Source: Pelagibacteraceae bacterium AG-447-E22 (GTDB taxonomy: Bacteria; Pseudomonadota; Alphaproteobacteria; Pelagibacterales; Pelagibacteraceae). From it: DNA of 41,518 bases. The notes under the pieces were generated by a model, which ran no database searches, was not told where the DNA came from, and saw only the letters and a list, made by a program, of their open reading frames with translations. The translations under genes and the position numbers were made by a program. The stretch lies in contig QCQC01000007.1 of assembly GCA_003212295.1 (NCBI GenBank), forward strand, positions 1-41,518. The letters run 5' to 3'. Positions 30,679-40,433 of this stretch are shown here, in pieces (the first letter of the stretch is position 1; every line of letters starts with the position of its first letter).

Positions 30679-31829
30679 TTAAATAAATCTATTAATGCTT
30701 TTGCTTTAATATAATTTTCATTAAATTCATGTTGAGCATTACTATCTACAACTACTCCTGAAGCAACTGATATTTCAGAAATATTCTTAAAATTTAAAAT
30801 TGATCTAATAATAATATTAAATCTCATATCTCCATTAAATTTTATATATCCAAAACTACCTGTATAAATATTTCTATTTTCTTTTTCTTGCTTATTTAAA
30901 AGATTTAAAGTGTTTATTTTAGGACAACCGATAACTGACCCTCCAGGCATCATAGCTTTTATAATATCTTTATTTTTAATATTCTTTTTTAATTTACCTT
31001 TAATTAGACTTACATAATGGAAAAGGTCTTTATACTCCTCTACAGTTTTTTGTTTAAATAATTTTACTGAACCAGGTTTACATATTCTTGATAAATCATT
31101 TCTTTCCATATCAACAATCATATTGTGTTCTTTTGTTTCTTTAATATTTTTTCTAAAATATTTTAGTGCCTTTATTTTATTTAAAGATTTAGTTTTTTTT
31201 ACTGTTCCAGCTATAGGTTTTGTAAGTATATTAACACCTTTTTTAGTTATTAAGTTTTCTGGTGAACAGCTTATGATTGAATAATTTTTATCTCTAATCA
31301 TGAATGCTTCTGGAGCTAAATTAGTTTTTGATAATTTAGAAAAAAAGTTTAAAGGATCTATCTTTGATTTTGTTTTATATTTAGTACAAATTTTAATTTG
31401 ATAAGTTTCTCCACTTTTAATTTTTTTTTTAAATTTATTAAAAATTTTAGTGTAAGAATCTTTATTTATATTAATCTTAAAACTACTATTTTTATATTTA
31501 TCTTTATTTTTATATTTTAGGTTATTACTTAAACTTATCTTTTTTTCAGGTTTATAAAAAATTCCCTTTGGAAATTTAATACTTTTTTGTTTTGGTATTT
31601 TTACACTGATAAGATTATTAAGTATTTCATAACCAAAAAAACCAATATAAAGATCAGTATCTCTAGAGTTATTTTTATGTTTTTTATTTAAAAAACCAGC
31701 AATATTATTATTATTAAGAATAATTTTTTTTGAAAAATTTGTAAATAAATCAAATCCTTTTTTTGATTTATAAATAATATACGGCTTACCCGAATTGTGT
31801 ACCTCAGCTAATTGGTTTCGTTTATTCAA
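30675..31829 (-). CDS. pabB: aminodeoxychorismate synthase component I (anthranilate synthase component I family)
   Basis: 384 aa; SGETYQIKICTKY, SCSPENLI, KPIAGTVKK, EHNMIVDMERNDLSRI, PGGSVIGCPK. Confidence 0.88.
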   Translation of the reverse strand: MNKRNQLAEVHNSGKPYIIYKSKKGFDLFTNFSKKIILNNNNIAGFLNKKHKNNSRDTDLYIGFFGYEILNNLISVKIPKQKSIKFPKGIFYKPEKKISLSNNLKYKNKDKYKNSSFKININKDSYTKIFNKFKKKIKSGETYQIKICTKYKTKSKIDPLNFFSKLSKTNLAPEAFMIRDKNYSIISCSPENLITKKGVNILTKPIAGTVKKTKSLNKIKALKYFRKNIKETKEHNMIVDMERNDLSRICKPGSVKLFKQKTVEEYKDLFHYVSLIKGKLKKNIKNKDIIKAMMPGGSVIGCPKINTLNLLNKQEKENRNIYTGSFGYIKFNGDMRFNIIIRSILNFKNISEISVASGVVVDSNAQHEFNENYIKAKALIDLFK

Positions 31830-31830
31830 T

Positions 31831-33051
31831 TTACTCTGTTTTTAATCTTAAAACTGGTTCTTCCTTAATAGGTAAATGTATTATTGCTGCGAAAACAGAT
31901 AAAGCAATTGCTAAATACCACGCATAATCATAAGAACCATATAGATCATGAAATAAACCTCCTAAATATGCTCCAAAAAAAGATCCTATTTGATGGCTTA
32001 AAAAAACTATTCCATATAAAAGACCTAAATATTTTGTTCCAAATAAATGTGCCACTATCCCGCTCGTGGCTGGAACAGTTGAAAGCCATAAAAAACCAAA
32101 ACTTGCACCAAACAAAAATGCACTTACGTTACTGGCTGGTGTAAAGATAAAAAGAATAATTGAAATACCTCTTAAAAAGTAAATTCCACTAAGGATAATT
32201 TTTTTACTCATTTTAGCAGAAAGATAACCACTTAATAATGAGCCAAAAATGTTAAATAAGCCAATTAAAGATAATATAGCGGCTGCAGTCCAACTTTCTA
32301 GACCTCTATCTATTACATATTTTGGAACGTGTGTTCCAACTAAAGTAATATGAAATCCACATACAAAAAAACCTGATACAAGCAAAATATAACTTTTTGT
32401 TTTAAAAGCCTCAATTAAAGCTTCTTTAAATGATTGATCTGATATTTGTTCCACACTTTCAGCTTTAGATGGAGATCTAACAAAATAAGCTGCTATTAAA
32501 CCTGTTAATAAGAATAAAAGAAAAATAAACAGAGTATAATTCCATCCAAATTCTCTCAAAGAATAATTGGTAAAAATTGGTGATAGAAAATAACCAAAAG
32601 AACCTATGGCAGTAACAAAACTCATTGCGATTGTTCTTGTTGATAACGGAAAATGTTTACCAACAACTGACATTGGAATACTTATTGCTGTACCTCCAAG
32701 CCCTATACCTATTAATAAACCCATGTGAATTTGAAAAAAAATACCAGTGTTTGGTCCTGTGTATAAAAAATATATACCCAAGGTGTAAAATATAAATGCA
32801 GAAATGATAGCTACATGACCACCAAATCGATCTGCAATTGCACCGAAAATTGGTCCCGTTAAACCCCACATTAACATTTGTATTCCAATTGCCAATCCAA
32901 ATGCTGTATTGCTAATTGCAAGACTTTGATTAAAATCAATAAAAAATAAACCAAAAACTTGTCTTACCCCTAATGATATTAAAACAACAAAACATGCAGA
33001 AAATAAAGTTATAATTGCTGTTTTAGATCTAAAAAAATTTTCTGTTATCAT
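31831..33051 (-). CDS. MFS transporter
   Basis: 406 aa, about 12 TM helices; GLTGPIFGAIADRFGGHVAII MFS loop motif. Confidence 0.88.
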   Translation of the reverse strand: MITENFFRSKTAIITLFSACFVVLISLGVRQVFGLFFIDFNQSLAISNTAFGLAIGIQMLMWGLTGPIFGAIADRFGGHVAIISAFIFYTLGIYFLYTGPNTGIFFQIHMGLLIGIGLGGTAISIPMSVVGKHFPLSTRTIAMSFVTAIGSFGYFLSPIFTNYSLREFGWNYTLFIFLLFLLTGLIAAYFVRSPSKAESVEQISDQSFKEALIEAFKTKSYILLVSGFFVCGFHITLVGTHVPKYVIDRGLESWTAAAILSLIGLFNIFGSLLSGYLSAKMSKKIILSGIYFLRGISIILFIFTPASNVSAFLFGASFGFLWLSTVPATSGIVAHLFGTKYLGLLYGIVFLSHQIGSFFGAYLGGLFHDLYGSYDYAWYLAIALSVFAAIIHLPIKEEPVLRLKTE

Positions 33052-34223
33052 TTTAAATGTCTTAATGCTTGTTTAATATCTGCAATTAAGTCATTGGGAT
33101 CTTCTAGACCAATATGTAGTCTTACAAGATGTTCATCTTTAGCTAAATTTAAATATTTCCTATTACCGGTCTCTCTAAATTCTTGATGAAGTGCTAAACT
33201 TTCAAAACCACCCCAGCTATATCCATAACCAAATAGATTTAGTGAATTTACAAATTTTTTAACAGAATTAATATTTTTAGATTTTATTTTTAAACCCATG
33301 AGGCCTGAAGCTCCCGAGTAATATTTTTTCCACATTCTAAAATTGTAAGAGTCTTTTTTATAAGGGTATAATAATTTAAATTTTCTATTTTTTGACAAAT
33401 ATGCAGCTACTTTCTTTGCATTATCTCTATGACGATCTAATCTTACGTCGAGTGTCCGTAAACCACGAGTTATCAAATAAGCATCGTCTGGACCCAGTCT
33501 TAAACCTGTAATTCTTTCTGCATTATAAACTTTTTGAAAAACTTTTTTGTTAACTGCTAAACTTCCACCCATTACATCTGAATGTCCAGAGTAATATTTG
33601 GTTGCAGATACAATAGACATGTCGAAACCAAGCTTGATTGGTTTTAAGAAATAAGGAGTTCCCCATGTATTATCAATTGCTGTTAAAATTTTATTTTTTC
33701 TTGCGATTGAAAGAATTTTTCCAAGATCCTGAAAGTCAAATGTGTTGCTCCCAGGATTTTCAACAAATATCAATTTTGTTTTTTTTGTAATATTTTCTTC
33801 TAATGTTTTTAAATTATTTGGATTATAGAAAATTGTTTTTATATTAAATTCCTCTAAAAATTTTTCCGTAAGTAATCTTGTTGGACTGTACACAGGATCT
33901 GCTACTATAATTTCATCCCCTGGACGAGTAACACTGAATATTGCTAAAAATACAGCCCCAAATCCTGTGGGTGTAGTAAAAACATGATAACTTTCCTCAA
34001 GTTTAGTTAAAATTTTTTGCAAAATATATGTAGTAGATGTTCCTTGACGACCATAATCGTAATGACCACCTATTGGATTTTTCTTAGCTTTAGCTTGAGT
34101 CTTTCTTATATCCTGCATTGACTTAAAGATAATTGTCGATGCTCTTACAACTGGAGGGTTTACAGACTGATTGTGAAAATCTTTTGCTGTATGCTTTAAA
34201 AAAGTCTTGAAAGATTTAGACAT
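33048..34223 (-). CDS. metC: Cys/Met metabolism PLP-dependent enzyme, probable cystathionine beta-lyase
   Basis: 391 aa; HYDYGRQGTSTTYILQKILTKLE, TAIDNTWGTPYFLKPIKLGFDMSIVSATKYYSGHSDVMGG (PLP lysine). Confidence 0.88.
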   Translation of the reverse strand: MSKSFKTFLKHTAKDFHNQSVNPPVVRASTIIFKSMQDIRKTQAKAKKNPIGGHYDYGRQGTSTTYILQKILTKLEESYHVFTTPTGFGAVFLAIFSVTRPGDEIIVADPVYSPTRLLTEKFLEEFNIKTIFYNPNNLKTLEENITKKTKLIFVENPGSNTFDFQDLGKILSIARKNKILTAIDNTWGTPYFLKPIKLGFDMSIVSATKYYSGHSDVMGGSLAVNKKVFQKVYNAERITGLRLGPDDAYLITRGLRTLDVRLDRHRDNAKKVAAYLSKNRKFKLLYPYKKDSYNFRMWKKYYSGASGLMGLKIKSKNINSVKKFVNSLNLFGYGYSWGGFESLALHQEFRETGNRKYLNLAKDEHLVRLHIGLEDPNDLIADIKQALRHLK

Positions 34224-34299
34224 AAAAAAAATTGATAACTGTAAGGGACAATGCTATATCCCAAGCATAATTTCAATTAAATTATAACTAAAGGAAAAA

Positions 34300-34383
34300 A
34301 TGGGATATCCAAAGAAACATAGGGGCCGAAGAAAAATGGGGTCTAAAAAAAGAAGAGCTAGAAAGAAAAACAAGAAAAAATAA
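34300..34383 (+). CDS. 27-aa highly basic peptide MGYPKKHRGRRKMGSKKRRARKKNKKK
   Basis: ATG at 34300 to TAA 34381-34383; AAGGA SD-like sequence just upstream (aaaggaaaaaATG); 5 nt before the next + gene. Too short for the ORF track. Confidence 0.65.
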   Translation: MGYPKKHRGRRKMGSKKRRARKKNKKK

Positions 34384-34388
34384 CTTCA

Positions 34389-35102
34389 ATGGAACAAATA
34401 AGTAAAGCTAAATCCATTAGCATATGGATTTTTATAGTCCCTTTTATCGCTATTAATGCTTGTTTGTTATTAATAACTCAGTTTCATAGCCTATTCCCAA
34501 ACCAAGAAGATATTATTCATAATACCTTTCCGTACCTAGATGGAGGTGCTTCCATAAGTAGAACAGCAAGACCTTACCCATCATGGTTGATATTTAAACC
34601 TGGTATGTTTTTAACATCATACCTATTAATTAAATATTGGATATATAATAGAAGTATAATTAAATTTTTTAATAAAGATCACAAATATATTAATAAGATT
34701 TTTTATTTTGGAGTTGCGTCAGCAATAGCTTTGACAATTCACTCAATATTTCTTGGTATAAAGTTTGATAATGACTTTTACAAACTTTTTAGGAGAGTAA
34801 TACTTTTATCATTTATTATTTTTGAATTAGTGGCACAAGCTTATCTTGTAGCAACATTTTACTCTTTCAAGGAAAAATTACAAAATTTTATTAATCCTAA
34901 AATATTACAATTAAAATTAATTCTAGTATCTGTTTTAATTATTGTTGCTTTAATAAGTGTACCTATTATTAGCTTACCAGGTAATGATTTTCTTGGGTTT
35001 AACTTAAAGTTTTTTAAACATGCTTTAGAGTGGGATTACTTTTTAGGAATTATCACTTTTTATTTACTTACATTTTTAATGTGGAAAAAAACTAGCTCTT
35101 AA
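34389..35102 (+). CDS. multi-TM membrane protein, possibly Frag1/DRAM-like
   Basis: 237 aa, about 6 hydrophobic segments; [27 protein letters not shown]. Family assignment is tentative. Confidence 0.6.
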   Translation: MEQISKAKSISIWIFIVPFIAINACLLLITQFHSLFPNQEDIIHNTFPYLDGGASISRTARPYPSWLIFKPGMFLTSYLLIKYWIYNRSIIKFFNKDHKYINKIFYFGVASAIALTIHSIFLGIKFDNDFYKLFRRVILLSFIIFELVAQAYLVATFYSFKEKLQNFINPKILQLKLILVSVLIIVALISVPIISLPGNDFLGFNLKFFKHALEWDYFLGIITFYLLTFLMWKKTSS

Positions 35103-36210
35103 TCCATCCACCACCTAAAACTTTATAACCTATATCATCTCTCATATAAAAAACACAAGCTTGACCGGGTGAGATACCATCTTCAGAAACTTTTAGATTT
35201 ACATCTGCGCTATTGGATGGATGAAGATTAATTTTAGCTTTAAGAAGCTTTCCCGTTGATCTTACTTTTACATAAATTTCATTATCAAAAACTGATTTGT
35301 CTTCTAATAAATTTAAATTTATTAATGAAATAGATTTTTTTCCTAATTTTTCTCTGGGTCCAACAATTATTTCATTCTTTTCGGAATCAATTTTAAGAAC
35401 ATACAAAGCTTCACTGTCTGAAACCTTAATTCCTTTTCGCTGACCAATTGTAAAATTAATAATACCATCATGAACACCAATCACTTTTCCCTCTAAGTTT
35501 TTTATATTTCCTTTCTGTAAAGACTCAGGTCTAAATTTTCGAATTACAGATGCATAATCACCATTTGGTACAAAGCAAATATCTTGACTATCTGGTTTAT
35601 CTGCAACATTCAAATTCAAATTCTTTGCAATTTCTCTTGTTTCATTTTTTAATAATCCACCAAGCGGAAATCTTAAATAATTCAATTGATCTTTGGTTGT
35701 ATTAAATAAGAAATAGCTTTGATCTCTATTTTCATCAATTGCTCTGTACATGCTAGTTTGATTATCTGAAGTGATACTTTTAACATAATGGCCAGTTATC
35801 ATTGCATCGGCCTTTAAATCTTTAGACACTTCAAATAAATCTTTAAATTTAACTGTTTGATTACATTGAACACAGGGTATTGGTGTTTCCCCTTTTGAAT
35901 AACTTTCAATAAAATTATCTATAACGCCTTGTTTGAATTTATTTTGATAATATAAAATTTTATGATCAATATCTAATTTTTGAGCTACACGTTTTGCATC
36001 CATTATATCTTGGCCAGAGCAACATTGTTTTGAAGCAGCTACTTCTTTTCCATCATCATAAAGCTTTAAAGTGATACCAATAACTTTATAACCCTCTTTT
36101 TTCATCATTCCTGCAACCGTTGATGAATCAACTCCTCCAGACATCGCTACAACAACAGTTGTATCTGAGGGTTTTTTGTTTAGTCCAATAGAATTTAATT
36201 CATTATTCAT
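35092..36210 (-). CDS. mnmA: tRNA 2-thiouridylase
   Basis: 372 aa; [55 protein letters not shown]. Confidence 0.95.
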   Translation of the reverse strand: MNNELNSIGLNKKPSDTTVVVAMSGGVDSSTVAGMMKKEGYKVIGITLKLYDDGKEVAASKQCCSGQDIMDAKRVAQKLDIDHKILYYQNKFKQGVIDNFIESYSKGETPIPCVQCNQTVKFKDLFEVSKDLKADAMITGHYVKSITSDNQTSMYRAIDENRDQSYFLFNTTKDQLNYLRFPLGGLLKNETREIAKNLNLNVADKPDSQDICFVPNGDYASVIRKFRPESLQKGNIKNLEGKVIGVHDGIINFTIGQRKGIKVSDSEALYVLKIDSEKNEIIVGPREKLGKKSISLINLNLLEDKSVFDNEIYVKVRSTGKLLKAKINLHPSNSADVNLKVSEDGISPGQACVFYMRDDIGYKVLGGGWIKS

Positions 36211-36251
36211 TTGATGGTATTTATACTTAATTCTAATATAAGTTAAGTTAA

Positions 36252-36428
36252 ATGATTTTTGATTTTGAACCAGGCGACAAAGTTTATAATCCAGACAATA
36301 AAGAATGGGGAATTGGCCAAGTTCAATCGATAATAAAACAAAAGATTACAGTTAATTTTGAAAATGTAGGAAAAAAAGTGATTAATGCAGAAAATATTGA
36401 GCTTAAAAAATTAAATGACCAAAATTAA
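36252..36428 (+). CDS. DUF3553-like small protein (58 aa)
   Basis: [61 protein letters not shown].nP..[10 protein letters not shown] pattern. Overlaps the next CDS by 14 nt. Not in the ORF track. Confidence 0.78.
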   Translation: MIFDFEPGDKVYNPDNKEWGIGQVQSIIKQKITVNFENVGKKVINAENIELKKLNDQN

Positions 36429-37188
36429 TATACAAACAATTGTTGAAAATTTAATAGATACTTTTTTACATGCTGGTAAAGTTTCATTAGAGCTAAGAAA
36501 CCGTGGTCTTACGAAAGAAATTAAATCTGACAATACGCCCGTAAGTAATGGTGATATAGAGGTAAATAAAATTATTACAAAAAAAATTAATGAATTAACT
36601 CCTCATATTCGAATTGTTTCAGAAGAAACTTCAGATAATAAATCAATAAAAGATCTAAATGATTTTTGGTTAATAGATCCAATTGATGGAACTTACGATT
36701 ATATAAATAATCTTGATGAATTTACCATTAATGCTGGACTTATAATTGATAAACAACCTGTAGCAGGCTTAATTTATGCACCAGCAAAAAAAAGAATGTT
36801 TTATTCTTATGGAAATTCTTTTGCATTTGAACTGATTGATGGAAAACCAGTTAAACTAAATAAGAAAAATAATTTTGATAAAAACAGGATTAAATTTGTT
36901 TCTTATTCAAAAAAAATCAAACCTGAAATTGAAAAAATTCATAAAGAATTAAATGTTAAAGAATATGTGAGAATGAAAAGTTCATTAAAATTTTGTGTAA
37001 TTGCATCTGGAGAGTTTGATGGATACGTAGCTGAACCAAGAGCTTGCGAATGGGATATAGCTGCTGGTCATGCAATACTAAAACATGCTGGTGGAAATGT
37101 TACTGATTTTGAAGGAAATGAAATTCTTTATGGAAAAAAAGATTTTAAAAATCCAAGTTTAATTTTAAAAAGTAAGAATATCTTATAA
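36415..37188 (+). CDS. cysQ: inositol monophosphatase family, probable 3'(2'),5'-bisphosphate nucleotidase
   Basis: 257 aa; SEETSDN, WLIDPIDGTYDYINNLDEFTINAGLI, CEWDIAAGHAIL. Confidence 0.85.
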   Translation: MTKINIQTIVENLIDTFLHAGKVSLELRNRGLTKEIKSDNTPVSNGDIEVNKIITKKINELTPHIRIVSEETSDNKSIKDLNDFWLIDPIDGTYDYINNLDEFTINAGLIIDKQPVAGLIYAPAKKRMFYSYGNSFAFELIDGKPVKLNKKNNFDKNRIKFVSYSKKIKPEIEKIHKELNVKEYVRMKSSLKFCVIASGEFDGYVAEPRACEWDIAAGHAILKHAGGNVTDFEGNEILYGKKDFKNPSLILKSKNIL

Positions 37189-37331
37189 TGGATGAACAGT
37201 TAAGAATTATACTTATTATTATTGTTTCGGTCTCTATTTTTGGATTAATTGTATTCGTGATGGTGAAAAACTACATTAAAAACAAAATTAATTATTTAGT
37301 AAAAAAAGAAAAAGATAAAAAATTAAAGTAA
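37188..37331 (+). CDS. 47-aa single-TM peptide
   Basis: ATG at 37188 overlaps the cysQ stop by 1 nt (TAATG): MDEQLRIILIIIVSVSIFGLIVFVMVKNYIKNKINYLVKKEKDKKLK. Stop overlaps the recX 3' end convergently. Confidence 0.55.
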   Translation: MDEQLRIILIIIVSVSIFGLIVFVMVKNYIKNKINYLVKKEKDKKLK

Positions 37332-37886
37332 TTTTATAATTTTAAGAAAGTCTTCTTTTTCAATATCCATAACTTTTTTTGAAGTTTCAAAATCAAATCC
37401 ATTTCTTGCTAATAAAGAAATATCCTTTTTATAAAATAAAGATCTATTATCTTCAGTCCGAGCTGGACCAATTCTTTTTTTTTTACAAATCTTTATTGCT
37501 GAAAAAAAATCTTGGTCTGAATTTTTATCTCTAATATTATTTACTGTATCTGTTATAAATTTATCATTTATTCCTTTGCCAATTAAATAACTTCGAATTT
37601 TGTTAATCGAATTTCCTCTTTGAATCATGCTTTTAGCCTTACTTTCAGAATAAAATTTATCATTAATAAATCTATTTTTTTCTAAATCTGACAGAACAAT
37701 GTCAATTAAATTGGTAATGTCTTGTTTTTTTACATTGGGAACCGATGTTTTAAGATATTTTTTTAATAAGTAGGTTTTAAGCTGTTGTTTTGAAGGTGCA
37801 TATTTTTCTACATAAGTAAATGCAAAATTTCTCATTTCCTCAACTGTTACCTCTAAAGTTTTTTTTTTATTTCTTATAGGAATCAT
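37323..37886 (-). CDS. recX: RecX family regulatory protein
   Basis: 187 aa with RecX-like helical repeats (AFTYVEKYAPSKQQLKTYLLKKY...NRFINDKFYSESKAKSMIQRGNSINKIRSYLIGKGI). Confidence 0.8.
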   Translation of the reverse strand: MIPIRNKKKTLEVTVEEMRNFAFTYVEKYAPSKQQLKTYLLKKYLKTSVPNVKKQDITNLIDIVLSDLEKNRFINDKFYSESKAKSMIQRGNSINKIRSYLIGKGINDKFITDTVNNIRDKNSDQDFFSAIKICKKKRIGPARTEDNRSLFYKKDISLLARNGFDFETSKKVMDIEKEDFLKIIKLL

Positions 37887-37914
37887 GAGTAGATTTAATA
37901 TAATATATTTTTAA

Positions 37915-38388
37915 ATGATCGAAGAAATTTATAATTATTTCACAATAGAAATGCTCTACTATTGGGTGAATTTGGGTGTTTTACCATTATGGTTAATACT
38001 AATTTTTTTTCCAAATTCAAATCTTTCAAGATATTTTGTAACATCAATATTTCCAATTTTAATTTTAAGCGGTTCCTACGTTTTTATTTTATATAAATCA
38101 TATTTAAACTCATATGATTTTGTTAATAACTTCAGTCTCTATCTTGGTATTGATCGTTTATCTGATTTATTTACAGATAGATCGTATCTTATGATGTTTT
38201 GGATTCATTTTATATCGATCAATTTATTTACTGGAGGTTGGATAGTCAGAGACTCCCAAAAACTCTCAATAAATAAAATTTTAGTATCAATCCCACTTAT
38301 AATTACTTACTTAATTGGTCCTATTGGTTTATTTTTTTATTGGTTGATAAGAATTTTTTATACCAAAAGTATAAATCTTTATGACTAA
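37915..38388 (+). CDS. ABA4-like (DUF4281) membrane protein
   Basis: 157 aa, 4 TM; LPLWLILIFFPNS, WIHFISINLFTGGWIVRDSQK, IGPIGLFFYWLIRIF match the ABA4-like pattern. Confidence 0.72.
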   Translation: MIEEIYNYFTIEMLYYWVNLGVLPLWLILIFFPNSNLSRYFVTSIFPILILSGSYVFILYKSYLNSYDFVNNFSLYLGIDRLSDLFTDRSYLMMFWIHFISINLFTGGWIVRDSQKLSINKILVSIPLIITYLIGPIGLFFYWLIRIFYTKSINLYD

Positions 38389-38959
38389 ATCTATAGATTT
38401 TTATTTTGATTTTATAAGCCCATATTCCTACATAGCTCATAAACAAATCATTAAATTAAATAAAAGAAATAATTTTAACTACAAACCAATTTTATTAGGT
38501 GGTCTACATAATCTTGGTGGCATAACAGCTCCTGCATTTAATGAAAGAAAAATGAAAAATATGAAAAATGATTGTTTATTAATATCTGCAAAAAATAATA
38601 TCCCTTTTAAGTGGAATGAAAAATTTCCAATTAATTCATTATATTTAATGAGAGGTTTTCTCTTTATTGATGAAAATAAGAAAGAAAAATTTATAGATTG
38701 TTGTTTTGATGCTTATTGGAAAGACAATATTGATATCTTAAATGAAGATAATATTAAAAAGATATTGTCTAAATGTGAAATTGATCAAAAAAAATTTAAT
38801 GAAGGAATTAAAGAAATTAGGATCAAAAATAAGTTAAAAGACTTAACTAGCTTTGCTTTTAATAATGATGTTTTTGGTGCACCAACATTTGTTGTAAATA
38901 ACAAATTATTTTGGGGACAAGATAGACTTGATTATGCTCTTGAGGAATATAATTCTTAA
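38381..38959 (+). CDS. 2-hydroxychromene-2-carboxylate isomerase / DsbA-kappa GST family
   Basis: 192 aa; IDFYFDFISPYSYIAHKQI, VFGAPTFVVNNKLFWGQDRLDY. Confidence 0.88.
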   Translation: MTKSIDFYFDFISPYSYIAHKQIIKLNKRNNFNYKPILLGGLHNLGGITAPAFNERKMKNMKNDCLLISAKNNIPFKWNEKFPINSLYLMRGFLFIDENKKEKFIDCCFDAYWKDNIDILNEDNIKKILSKCEIDQKKFNEGIKEIRIKNKLKDLTSFAFNNDVFGAPTFVVNNKLFWGQDRLDYALEEYNS

Positions 38960-39339
38960 ACAATTTTAAACTTACTTTGTCTGATTGCTCCAAAACCTCC
39001 ATCAATATGAGATACTTTTTCAAATCCCATATCTTTTAAAGTTTTAGCTGCTAGTGCAGACCTAAGTCCCCCAGCACAAAATAATACCATTTCTTTATTT
39101 AAATCTAATTTTCCTTCTTTGAAGTAAGCACTTTCAGGGTCCAGCCAAAATTCAAGCATGCCTCTTGGTATATGAACTGCTCCTTCAACTTTCCCCTCAT
39201 TTTGAAGCTCTCTTATATCCCTTATATCAATTATATTTGACTTACCCTCTATCATTCTAGAGTGCGCTTCATCAATTGTTATAGTTTTTATCTCTTTTAA
39301 AGCCTTATCTACTAATTCTGATGAAGATGTTATTTTCAT
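38956..39339 (-). CDS. rhodanese-like domain protein
   Basis: 127 aa; NIIDIRDIRELQNEGKVEGAVHIPRGML, VLFCAGGLRSALAAKTLKDMGFEKVSHIDGG (Cys in CAGGLRS). Confidence 0.9.
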   Translation of the reverse strand: MKITSSSELVDKALKEIKTITIDEAHSRMIEGKSNIIDIRDIRELQNEGKVEGAVHIPRGMLEFWLDPESAYFKEGKLDLNKEMVLFCAGGLRSALAAKTLKDMGFEKVSHIDGGFGAIRQSKFKIV

Positions 39340-39386
39340 TTATATAATATTTAAGATAAATATTATTATATAACAATATTTTTTTT

Positions 39387-40433
39387 ATGAAAAATAAAAC
39401 TATCAATAAAAAAAATTTTTTTTCTAAATTTATAGCAAAAATTGTAAGAAAGTTTGGTTATGAAATAATAGATCAAGCTAACTTAAAAATCCCCGGAACT
39501 AACACTCTTGTAAGTGAAAATTTAAGTAAAAGTGGAGAGAAATCTATTACTGTACCTTTAGGTAGTACTAAAATAACAAATAAAATTAGTAGTCTATCAA
39601 TAATAATTAGATCTTACACTTTTGGTGATAAAGATAATGATCAAGTAATGCTAGATCAAAGCAAAAAGAGAATTTTTGATGCACCAAAAATTGAATATAC
39701 TCTAAGAACAATAAAATCTGTAATCAAATCATGCGAGTTAGCAAAAAGTAAATTTAAAGATTTAAAAATAAAAATATTTATTACTGATGATAAATCAAAT
39801 GATGAAAATCTTTCAAAAATTAGTAAAATTCTTAATATCACAGATATAGAAACAAAATTGATTAATATTAATGAAAATGAATTCATTAATGAAATTAGTT
39901 CTACAGATATAGAGGGTAAAGAAATTTCAAAAAATATGATCTCAAATATGAGAAATATTTTAAAATCTATCCAAATAGCTGAAAATGATGATTCAGATTT
40001 ATTCTACTTTTTAGAGGATGATTACATACATACAGCTGACTCAATATCAGAGATGCTTTTTACATATGAAAAAATAAGTTCACAACTAAGTAAAGAATTA
40101 TTTTTATGTCCTGCGGATTATCCTTACCTATATTCTACAGTAGATAATACAAAATTATTCTTTGGAAATATGAGACATTGGAGAACGGTCAACGAGAGTT
40201 TAATAACATTTTTAACAAGTAAAAAAATGATAAAAAAATATTTAGATGATCTTAAATTAATGGGTTCCAAAAGACATCACCCAATGGAATTTAAACTGCA
40301 TAAAATTTACGAAAAAGAATATTGCTTATCACCCATTCCTTCGCTAGCAATGCATGCCACAAATATTAATTCAATATATGGTTTGCCTCCAAATTTTGAC
40401 TGGAAAAAAATTTGGGAAGAAAATACACCTTAA
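39387..40433 (+). CDS. glycosyltransferase-like (GT-A / family 2-like) protein
   Basis: 348 aa; SLSIIIRSYTFGD, KIFITDDKSNDENL, LFYFLEDDYIHT (DxD-like). Confidence 0.5.
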   Translation: MKNKTINKKNFFSKFIAKIVRKFGYEIIDQANLKIPGTNTLVSENLSKSGEKSITVPLGSTKITNKISSLSIIIRSYTFGDKDNDQVMLDQSKKRIFDAPKIEYTLRTIKSVIKSCELAKSKFKDLKIKIFITDDKSNDENLSKISKILNITDIETKLININENEFINEISSTDIEGKEISKNMISNMRNILKSIQIAENDDSDLFYFLEDDYIHTADSISEMLFTYEKISSQLSKELFLCPADYPYLYSTVDNTKLFFGNMRHWRTVNESLITFLTSKKMIKKYLDDLKLMGSKRHHPMEFKLHKIYEKEYCLSPIPSLAMHATNINSIYGLPPNFDWKKIWEENTP

